Assembly (NCBI GenBank): GCA_902800345.1
Contig: CADCDO010000037.1
Coordinates: 1-64,000 of the forward strand
Origin: Fibrobacter succinogenes
GTDB lineage: Bacteria > Fibrobacterota > Fibrobacteria > Fibrobacterales > Fibrobacteraceae
Direction of reading: 5' to 3'
Length of the DNA stretch: 64,000 nt
Shown: in pieces, positions 44,850 to 50,952 of the stretch
Layout of the letters: every line of letters starts with the position of its first letter
Position numbering within the stretch: the first letter of the stretch is position 1
Notes under the pieces: model-generated
Told to the model about the DNA's origin: nothing
What the model saw: the letters and a program-made list of their open reading frames with translations, nothing else
Databases searched by the model: none
Translations under genes and position numbers: made by a program

Positions 44850-45311
44850 CTACCTATGATGATACGGATGGTTTTGCATGACCATCTGGACGCGGTAGAG
44901 TTGTTCCACGGTGATGATCCTTGCGTGGTCGTGGGTGAACGTCAAGGGCGAAAGGCTCAGGAGCAAGTCGGCGGTCTTTTTCAGGTTCTCGTCGATGCCA
45001 TAAGCCGAGCCTATCAAAAACACGATATTTCCGGGAAAGCGGGCCTGTAACGTATCGGCAAGTTTCACCGTCGTCATAAGTTTTCCTTCTTCGGAGAGGA
45101 TGACGCGGCGGAACTCGTTACGCGGAAACTTTTTCTCGAAAAGGGCGGCTTCTTGAGCTAGCGCCTGCGCATGGTCATCAAGTTTAGACTCCTTGAGCTC
45201 CACCACTTCAAGAGGCATCGCGGAACCGCGCAAACGCTTCACGTACTTTTCGACCTCGTCCGCAATGAACGGCGAACCCGCACGACCGAAAACAGCTAGA
45301 ATCCATTTCAT
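44850..45311 (-). CDS. rlmH: 23S rRNA pseudouridine-1915 N3-methyltransferase
   Basis: SPOUT-family methyltransferase that methylates pseudouridine 1915 in helix 69 of 23S rRNA, using SAM. The 153 residues match the family; the knotted SAM site is seen as IVFLIGSAYGIDENL and LSLSPLTFTHDHARIITVEQ, ending in YRVQMVMQNHPYHH. It is flanked on both sides by copies of one hairpin repeat. No obvious SD precedes ATG 45311. Confidence 0.95.
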   Translation of the reverse strand: MKWILAVFGRAGSPFIADEVEKYVKRLRGSAMPLEVVELKESKLDDHAQALAQEAALFEKKFPRNEFRRVILSEEGKLMTTVKLADTLQARFPGNIVFLIGSAYGIDENLKKTADLLLSLSPLTFTHDHARIITVEQLYRVQMVMQNHPYHHR

Positions 45312-45312
45312 A

Positions 45313-45359
45313 GGGCTATGAGGTCGGGCCTACGGCCCTTTGAGGTATGAGCGATGAGC
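45313..45359. repeat. Hairpin-plus-simple-repeat element, copy 2 (upstream of rlmH)
   Basis: GGGCTATGAGGTCG, stem-loop GGGCCTACGGCCC, CTTTGAGGTATGAGCGATGAG. It corresponds part by part to 44751-44801, in the same direction. It starts two bases from the rlmH ATG, so it occupies the place where an SD or leader should be. Confidence 0.65.
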
Positions 45360-45437
45360 AAATAAAACATCAAAAAACCTTTCTACATTTTCAAGGCAAA
45401 CTTCAGCAAACAAGGCGACCGAGCTCACACCCCATAG

Positions 45438-46166
45438 CTATCTTCCTACACTTAACCGGTCGATGAGGAACGAGGGCATTCCGGCCTTTTTCATGCGGTT
45501 CTGCGTCTCGCGGATGTCGTATTCCACGCGGATAAGCCGCACGCACTTGGTCTCGGTATCGAGGAGGCACCAGCAGGCGCGCGGGTCTCGGTCACGGGGC
45601 TGTCCCACGCTGCCGACGTTCACCAGGAGACGTTCCGTATTGGCAATTACGTACTCGTAATCGTCGAGAATCTTGGGAATGGCAAGTGGACGGCTAGCGA
45701 TGATGACCGGGCTATGCGTATGACCGACAAAGCAGAACCGTTCCGAAAAATGGTCAAACGCATCGAGAGCATCCTCGAGATCGGTCACATAGACCCAGTC
45801 TGCCGGAGACAAGGGCGACGCATGGACAAAGCAAATGTCGTTTTCCTCGTGGATATACGGAAGCGACCGGATATATGCGACGGAGTCCTTGGACAAATGC
45901 TTCTGCGTCCATTCAACGGCCTGCTTGGCGTAAGGATTGAATCCCGTGCTGGATTCGTACTTGACCGCAACGCTATCGTGGTTACCGATCAGGCACAAGT
46001 CCATGTTTTCACGCACCAGATCTACACATTCGTTAGCATCGACTCCATAACCGACAATATCACCTAGACATACTCTCCGTTCAACGCCATTATCACGCAT
46101 GGACTCAAGGACGGCCTTGAACGCAGCGGCATTGGAATGGATATCAGAACAAATACCGTAAAGCAT
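45438..46166 (-). CDS. Metallophosphoesterase (calcineurin-like)
   Basis: 242 residues with every metal motif of the family in order: CSDIHSN, CLGDIVGYG, LIGNHDS, CFVHASP and FVGHTHSPV, so a two-metal phosphatase is expected. Size and motif spacing resemble small bacterial phosphoesterases of the diadenosine-tetraphosphatase-like group; the substrate cannot be told from sequence. A TATATTTG box lies 18 bases upstream. It is divergent from the second slyD-like gene across a palindrome-rich gap. Confidence 0.88.
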   Translation of the reverse strand: MLYGICSDIHSNAAAFKAVLESMRDNGVERRVCLGDIVGYGVDANECVDLVRENMDLCLIGNHDSVAVKYESSTGFNPYAKQAVEWTQKHLSKDSVAYIRSLPYIHEENDICFVHASPLSPADWVYVTDLEDALDAFDHFSERFCFVGHTHSPVIIASRPLAIPKILDDYEYVIANTERLLVNVGSVGQPRDRDPRACWCLLDTETKCVRLIRVEYDIRETQNRMKKAGMPSFLIDRLSVGR

Positions 46167-46184
46167 ACCCGTAATTTAGAAAAA

Positions 46185-46192
46185 CAAATATA
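46185..46192 (-). promoter_or_regulatory. TATATTTG promoter box before the phosphoesterase gene
   Basis: Exact TAnnTTTG match on the minus strand, 18 bases before the start codon. Confidence 0.45.
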
Positions 46193-46199
46193 AGTAAGT

Positions 46200-46282
46200 G
46201 GCGAAATCGACCATTTTTGACGCCTTTGGCGTCCGTGGCTACGGCTCAAAAATGCAAAAACAAGTTTTTGCGCTTTTTCGCC
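46200..46282. repeat. Nested palindromes in a divergent promoter region
   Basis: Outer pair GGCGAAA (46200-46206) and TTTCGCC (46276-46282). Inside it, CATTTTTGA (46212-46220) and TCAAAAATG (46246-46254), enclosing CGCCTTTGGCG and GGCTACGGC, with GCAAAAAC / GTTTTTGC (46254-46271) alongside. The set could fold into a branched structure or bind regulators between two divergent genes. Confidence 0.55.
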
Positions 46283-46311
46283 TTGCACACTTTTACTAAA
46301 TTTGGGCACGT

Positions 46312-46941
46312 ATGGTAGTCATTCAAGACAAGATGAAGGTGAGTATCGCCTACACCCTCAGGGAAGGCCGGCGGATTCTCGAAGAAGTTCCAGCCTCCCA
46401 ACCGTTTGTATATATCCACGGATACAACAACATCATTCCTGGACTCGAAGACGCATTGACGGGTCGCCGCCTGGGTGAAAAATTCACGGTGAGCATTCCG
46501 GCAAATCTCGGTTACGGTGAGTATCGCAAGGACCTCATCCTCACGGTCCCGAAAGAAGAACTGCGCGAAGTCGGGGAACTCTGGCTCGGCATGGAACTCG
46601 AGATGTTCCAGGATAACGATATCCGTGAATTCCAGCTGCCGGACACCGCCGATGAGTTTGTCGATGACCTGAATTTGGACGACGACGAAGACCAGTGCGA
46701 CGGCATCTACACCATCAAGGAAATTCTCGAAGACACCGTGATTGTCGATGGGAACCACCCGTTTGCAGGCAAGGACTTGACATTCAACGTCGAAGTCGTG
46801 GATATCGTCGAAGCAAGTTTCACCGAACAGGAATCGGGTTTCCCGGACGAAGACGATTACGACGGCTACGACAACTACGACAGTTACGACAACAGAATGG
46901 GCGACGACAATTTTGACTCTAACGAAAGGAGATGGCGCTAA
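46312..46941 (+). CDS. SlyD-type FKBP peptidyl-prolyl isomerase with acidic tail
   Basis: 209 residues. FKBP/SlyD plan: VSIAYTLREGRRILEEVPAS, FVYIHGYNNIIPGLEDALTG, FTVSIPANLGYGEYR and the return segment VDGNHPFAGKDLTFNVEV. The tail is Asp/Tyr-rich (EDDYDGYDNYDSYDNRMGD) with no His or Cys, so it should not bind metal as the other copy would. Start ATG 46312; MKVSIAY seven codons later is possible. The last base of its stop is the first base of the rpiA ATG (TAATG), which implies translational coupling. Confidence 0.85.
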   Translation: MVVIQDKMKVSIAYTLREGRRILEEVPASQPFVYIHGYNNIIPGLEDALTGRRLGEKFTVSIPANLGYGEYRKDLILTVPKEELREVGELWLGMELEMFQDNDIREFQLPDTADEFVDDLNLDDDEDQCDGIYTIKEILEDTVIVDGNHPFAGKDLTFNVEVVDIVEASFTEQESGFPDEDDYDGYDNYDSYDNRMGDDNFDSNERRWR

Positions 46942-47630
46942 TGGCATCGATGGATGAACTCAAGAAAGCTGCAGGCGTTCGTGCCGCAGACATGATCAAG
47001 GACGGAATGATTGTCGGTCTCGGTACTGGCAGCACGGCGGCCCACATGGTGAACCGTCTCGCCGAACGCATCAAGACCGAAGGCATCCATGTGACGGGCG
47101 TTTCAACAAGCTGGAGCACCACGCTCCAATGCCGTAGCCTCGGCATCCCGCTCAAGGAAATGGGCGAAGTCAGCCACCTCGACATGGTCATCGACGGCGC
47201 CGACGAAATCGACCCGAACCGTAACCTCATCAAGGGCCGCGGAGCCGCTCACCTCCTCGAAAAGATTGTCGCCTCCATGACGGACAACTACGTCATCATC
47301 GCGGACAGCGGCAAGGCCGTGCAGCAACTCGGCACCAAGTTCGCAGTCCCTCTCGAAATCATCCCGGGCGCCATCGCCGTCGTCACCGAACGCGTGAAAA
47401 AGCTCGGCGGTGAAGTCAAGGTTCGCATGGGCGCACCCGGCAAGGACGGTCCAGTGATTAGCGACAGCGGCAACCTCATCGCCGACGCGAAGTTCGCCCC
47501 CATCGCAGACCCGGACAAACTCGCCCGCGACCTCGAGCACATCGTGGGTATCGTCGGCCACGGCCTGTTCATAGGCATGGCGACGAAGGTCATCCTCGCT
47601 GACGAAGCCAAGGGACTGATTGAATTCTAG
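46941..47630 (+). CDS. rpiA: Ribose-5-phosphate isomerase A
   Basis: Interconverts ribose-5-phosphate and ribulose-5-phosphate. 229 residues from ATG 46941; an ATG three codons earlier is possible, but AAAGGAG at 46925-46931 is ideally spaced for 46941. Motifs: IVGLGTGSTAAHMV, MVIDGADEIDPNRNLIKGRG and ADSGKAVQQLGTKFAVPLE. LIKGRGAAHLLEKI stands where many members have KGGGGAL.REK, so the active-site loop is slightly unusual but keeps its Lys and Glu. Coupled to the slyD-like gene. Confidence 0.95.
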   Translation: MASMDELKKAAGVRAADMIKDGMIVGLGTGSTAAHMVNRLAERIKTEGIHVTGVSTSWSTTLQCRSLGIPLKEMGEVSHLDMVIDGADEIDPNRNLIKGRGAAHLLEKIVASMTDNYVIIADSGKAVQQLGTKFAVPLEIIPGAIAVVTERVKKLGGEVKVRMGAPGKDGPVISDSGNLIADAKFAPIADPDKLARDLEHIVGIVGHGLFIGMATKVILADEAKGLIEF

Positions 47631-47633
47631 TCA

Positions 47634-47735
47634 TTGGTTATTGGTCAATAGTTATTGGAATTGTCACCCCGACCCCCCAGGTCCCTGAGTTGGTATGCTG
47701 AGCCAGCCGAAGCACTATCGAAGGGCTGGGGGCTT
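47634..47735. repeat. Simple-repeat and hairpin tail after rpiA
   Basis: Directly after the stop come ATTGGTTATTGG and AATAGTTATTGG (47634-47657). They are followed by a G/C-rich stretch in which CCCCCCAG near 47674 can pair with CTGGGGG near 47726, then CTTTCT. The second part could act as a weak terminator. The TTATTGG words recall the simple repeats beside rlmH and after the U32 gene. Confidence 0.45.
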
Positions 47736-47750
47736 TCTATTTTGAATAAC

Positions 47751-47758
47751 TATATTTG
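47751..47758 (+). promoter_or_regulatory. TATATTTG promoter box before the SPFH gene
   Basis: Exact TAnnTTTG match on the plus strand, 27 bases before ATG 47786, with an AAGGAA ribosome site between. Confidence 0.45.
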
Positions 47759-47785
47759 TGCAAAAACAAAAGAAGGAACAAATAA

Positions 47786-49108
47786 ATGGAAAAGCAACCT
47801 ATAACGGATAAGCAAACAATAATAGTAAATCAGCTAAAACAACCTAAAAACTACATAAAAATAATAACCATTGCTGCAATCGCCATCATTGCGATAATTC
47901 TTTTCAAATGCAACATCGGCTACAATAGCGCGACGCAGCTTCTCGTCAAACAGTCTCCGTTCGGCACGCTCTCCTGTATCGATCACGCCGGGTTCTACTT
48001 CAAAGGATTTGCCAGCATCTACTCTTACGACAGAACCAAGGACTTCTATTTCAATTCTTCTACCGAAAAAGTCAAAGGTGAAGGCTGGGAAGGCGGCGAC
48101 GACGACGAGGACGACATTTCCGTTACCTTGTCCCGAAACGCAAACGCAGAAATTAGCGGTTATCTCAAATACCAGTTGCCCACGGATTGCGAAGACCTAG
48201 TAAAAATACACCGCGAACAGCGTTCCGACAAAAAGTTAAAACATGACCTTATCAGAAACTCCGTGCTTTCGGCCGTTAGAAAAACCGCACCGTTGTTCAC
48301 CGCCGAAGAAGCCAAAGTCACAAAGATTGCGGAATTCAGAAGGATTGCCGAAGACCAGCTCACGGAAGGCGAATACCTCACCACGATCGAAGTGCTTACC
48401 GAAAAGGCTGGCGATGACGAATATGATTCCGAAGGAAAGATTATCAAGAAGGCCGAAACTCAAGAATACAAGGTGACCATTCTGAAACTCGACAAGAACG
48501 GCAACCGCATTCTTACCAAACCGTCCGCACTCCGCCTTTACGGAATCAAGGTGGTGCAGTTCGAAATCCAGAACGTCCGTTTGGACCAGAAGGCGCAACA
48601 ACAACTCGACATCGTGAAGGACCGTGAAATGAAGCGCGTGTCCAACGCGACGGCAGCAGAAACGGCAAAGCAGGCCGCCATCACCGCCGAAGCAGAAGGT
48701 AAGGCCCGTATCGCCCAGGCCAAGGCCGACCAGGAAGTGGAAAAAATCAAGGCTGTGACGCAGGCCGAAAAGGAACGCGACGTGGCCGTTCTCCAGGCCC
48801 AAAAAGAACAGGAAGTCGCCCGCCTCGAAGCTTTGAGGGCACTCGAAGTCGCAAAGAAAATCAAGGCCGAAAAAGAAGCTGAAGCTGCCGCCAACAGGGC
48901 TCTCGTCAGCGCCGGTTTGACTCCGCAAGAACGCGCCGAATGGGACTACAAGACCAAAGTCGGTGTTGCCGAGGCGCTTGCCAAATCCGCACATCCGCTC
49001 GTCCCGGAAATCATGATGACCGGAGACTCCAAGGGTGGCGCAAGCACCGCCATGGATGCAGTAGGCTTGAACATGCTTATGGGACTTACAGAGAAATTGT
49101 CGAAATAA
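47786..49108 (+). CDS. SPFH/Band 7 membrane protein
   Basis: 440 residues. A short cytoplasmic start, one membrane helix IITIAAIAIIAIILFKC near 25-42, an SPFH (stomatin/prohibitin/flotillin) domain to about residue 275, then a charged Ala/Glu/Lys coiled coil to about 375 (AETAKQAAITAEAEGKARIA) and a short tail. Such proteins form ring-like membrane scaffolds. An acidic insert GGDDDEDD lies early in the SPFH domain. It is a single-gene unit with its own promoter box and terminator; the partner is unknown, since no NfeD or protease gene is adjacent. Confidence 0.85.
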   Translation: MEKQPITDKQTIIVNQLKQPKNYIKIITIAAIAIIAIILFKCNIGYNSATQLLVKQSPFGTLSCIDHAGFYFKGFASIYSYDRTKDFYFNSSTEKVKGEGWEGGDDDEDDISVTLSRNANAEISGYLKYQLPTDCEDLVKIHREQRSDKKLKHDLIRNSVLSAVRKTAPLFTAEEAKVTKIAEFRRIAEDQLTEGEYLTTIEVLTEKAGDDEYDSEGKIIKKAETQEYKVTILKLDKNGNRILTKPSALRLYGIKVVQFEIQNVRLDQKAQQQLDIVKDREMKRVSNATAAETAKQAAITAEAEGKARIAQAKADQEVEKIKAVTQAEKERDVAVLQAQKEQEVARLEALRALEVAKKIKAEKEAEAAANRALVSAGLTPQERAEWDYKTKVGVAEALAKSAHPLVPEIMMTGDSKGGASTAMDAVGLNMLMGLTEKLSK

Positions 49109-49136
49109 GCCATCTACTCAGTATGAAGTGAACGTC

Positions 49137-49172
49137 ACCCCGGCCATTTGAACTGCGCCGGGGTCGTTTTTT
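49137..49172 (+). terminator. Terminator after the SPFH gene
   Basis: ACCCCGGC (49137-49144) pairs with GCCGGGGT (49157-49164), followed by CG and six T. Confidence 0.9.
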
Positions 49173-49179
49173 ATAGTCC

Positions 49180-49337
49180 GAGCAACAACTTAAAGAAATT
49201 GCGGACAATGCTGACATGATTATCGCCAATTATTCGAAGAGCTATCAACCATACAAAAATACATCAAAAACAACTACCTGACGATGTTCGAAATGTGGTC
49301 TCAATATTCCGATCACGGCTTCTATGGCGAGAATAAA
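49180..49337 (+). pseudogene. Possible decayed gene fragment between two terminators
   Basis: Two short open stretches in different frames read like one protein end: EQQLKEIADNADMIIANY, then LFEELSTIQKYIKNNYLTMF and EMWSQYSDHGFYGENK to a TAA at 49335-49337. There is no start codon with a ribosome site. The composition looks like real protein, but I do not recognise the family, so this is tentative. Confidence 0.3.
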
Positions 49338-49351
49338 TAAGTTCAATTGAC

Positions 49352-49381
49352 AAAAAAATCCCAGTCCGGTTGGACTGGGAT
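49352..49381 (-). terminator. Terminator after the Arg/Ala-rich membrane protein gene
   Basis: Perfect stem ATCCCAGTCC / GGACTGGGAT, followed on the minus strand by seven T. It sits 22 bases past the stop of the 49404 gene. Confidence 0.92.
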
Positions 49382-49403
49382 CTTTTGCAAATTCTCGTGA
49401 GAA

Positions 49404-50033
49404 TTAAGCTTCTTCGGAGAGTTCCGGAGCCTTCTTGATCACGTTGCGACGGCCATAGCGGACCTTGGACGGATCAAAGACGTTTTCGGCAGGAGCTTCA
49501 GCCGGGGCTTCGGCAACCGGAGCAACCGGAGCAGCTTCGACAGCCGGGGCAGCCGGAGTTTCAACCGGAATACGCGGAGCGAGCGGACGACGGGCTTCGG
49601 CGACTGGGGCTTCAGCAGCCGGAGCAACCGGAGCTGCAGCTTGTTCAGCAGAAGCAGCAGGAGCTTCAGCGTTAGCTTCACGATGCGGGCGTTCCGGACG
49701 ACGTTCGCGGCGCGGGCCACGTTCCGGACGCTGTTGTTGTTCGTTGCGGTCGCGAGTTGCAGGAGCATGAGCAGCCTGCTGATTGCGATTTTCTTTATTG
49801 TTGTTAGCCTGACGTTCCTTATTCTGGCGATTTTCCTTGTTGTTGCGTTCACCGCGCTGAGCCATTTCCTGTGCGCTGATCGGGCGACGGGCGGACGGCT
49901 TCAAGTTCATGTCCGGGGTGAGCTTCTTGAAAATCGGAGTACGAAGCATGGTAAGGAGTTTGTTCACCTTAGTCAGGATAACAATGCACAGAATCACTGC
50001 AACAAGTGAAAGTGCGAGAGCGATGTATTCCAT
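49404..50033 (-). CDS. Membrane-anchored, low-complexity Arg/Ala/Pro-rich protein
   Basis: 209 residues: one N-terminal membrane helix (LALSLVAVILCIVILTKVNK), then a disordered tail. Residues 55-115 are Asn/Gln/Arg/Glu-rich (RNNKENRQNKERQANNNKEN and PERGPRRERRPERPHRE); residues 120-190 are Ala/Pro/Val/Glu-rich. The basic stretch could bind RNA or acidic surfaces, like the disordered arms of RNase E-type scaffolds, but there is no domain to prove it. It has a long structured-looking leader (see 50040-50236). Orthologues would be hard to find because of the low complexity. Confidence 0.7.
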   Translation of the reverse strand: MEYIALALSLVAVILCIVILTKVNKLLTMLRTPIFKKLTPDMNLKPSARRPISAQEMAQRGERNNKENRQNKERQANNNKENRNQQAAHAPATRDRNEQQQRPERGPRRERRPERPHREANAEAPAASAEQAAAPVAPAAEAPVAEARRPLAPRIPVETPAAPAVEAAPVAPVAEAPAEAPAENVFDPSKVRYGRRNVIKKAPELSEEA

Positions 50034-50039
50034 TCGGGC

Positions 50040-50236
50040 ACCTCATAAAGTAAGGGTTGAACCGCACATGCAAGCTGGAAAATAACCTGCAAGCGGGGTG
50101 ACTGGTATTTGGGTTAATTAAAGACCATCTTACTAGCGCCTCCTCGGAGACTTGACGGTCATGGGGCTTCACATAGGAAGCAGGATTGGTTTTCGCCTTG
50201 GCGACAAACCGGGGGCCAGTCACGGGCACAAATTTA
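50040..50236 (-). promoter_or_regulatory. Long, hairpin-rich 5' leader with TAAATTTG promoter box
   Basis: On the minus strand a TAAATTTG box at 50229-50236 lies 195 bases upstream of the 49404 gene. The leader between can form several hairpins: TCGCC AA GGCGA, GCTTC CTATGT GAAGC, GACCGTCAAGTC, and GCTTGCAGG / CCAGCTTGC. The gap is far longer than others here. No known riboswitch was recognised. Confidence 0.4.
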
Positions 50237-50326
50237 GAAAAACTTTTTTAGAAAAAATTTGTTTTTTGTAAGAAAAAAGGTAAAAATTGAACATTTTTTG
50301 AGGCAAAGCCCGGCTCAAATTTGCAC

Positions 50327-50545
50327 TTATTTCATATCCAAGGACTTGAGGGAGTTATCCATCGCTTCTTTGTGGGCGTTCAACGAATCCAAAGTAGCCT
50401 GGAGAACATGAACTTGACGTGCCAGACGGGCATTTTCTTCCGTAAGCGTTGCGATCTTATACTCGGCTTCCTGATTGGAACAGGCTGTGAGAGCAAACAC
50501 GGAAATGCAAACAAAAGACGACAAAATAAGGAATTTCTTGAACAT
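50327..50545 (-). CDS. Small coiled-coil lipoprotein (Lpp-like)
   Basis: 72 residues. Signal peptide MFKKFLILSSFVCISVFALT, then AC with lipid Cys22. The mature part is a single heptad-patterned helix (YKIATLTEENARLARQVHVL, continuing to LDMK). This is the plan of Braun-type lipoproteins, though the C-terminal Lys for peptidoglycan linkage is followed by nothing more. An outer-membrane tether or spacer is plausible. Confidence 0.7.
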   Translation of the reverse strand: MFKKFLILSSFVCISVFALTACSNQEAEYKIATLTEENARLARQVHVLQATLDSLNAHKEAMDNSLKSLDMK

Positions 50546-50591
50546 GGCTAAAAATTAGATTATTTTTTCAATTAAATCATGGGGTATTCAG

Positions 50592-50936
50592 ATGCTTGGA
50601 CAAATATGGACTCAATTTAAAAAGAACGGCTATTGTGGTTCCGTTTCTACGCTGGACAAAACCGGATTTCACTTTAAATCGGATCCGGGCTACGACGACC
50701 AGCACATTCACGAAGCTGTTCATCAGATGGATGAAGAATACACGTTCGTCAAAGTAATCCATGACGGTTACAATGGAACCGGAGAGATCATGACGGTCGA
50801 ACTCGGAGACGACCCGAAAGCAAACAAGAGGACGCTAGACGACGCCATTTTGGAGGGACTCGCCCACTGTCGTATTTTCCGCGAGACTCAAACCGGAGCC
50901 ATCGTGCAGTTCGGCTACAAGCTAGAAGAAGCGTAA
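50592..50936 (+). CDS. Unrecognised small cytoplasmic protein
   Basis: 114 residues, MLGQIWTQFKKNGYCGSVST, acidic, alpha/beta-looking, without signal or membrane segment. HIHEAVHQMDEEYTFVKVIH and ELGDDPKANKRTLDDA are its distinctive parts. It lies 16 bases before the U32 peptidase gene and may be co-transcribed. No family was recognised. Confidence 0.65.
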   Translation: MLGQIWTQFKKNGYCGSVSTLDKTGFHFKSDPGYDDQHIHEAVHQMDEEYTFVKVIHDGYNGTGEIMTVELGDDPKANKRTLDDAILEGLAHCRIFRETQTGAIVQFGYKLEEA

Positions 50937-50952
50937 ATTCTATTTTTTACGC

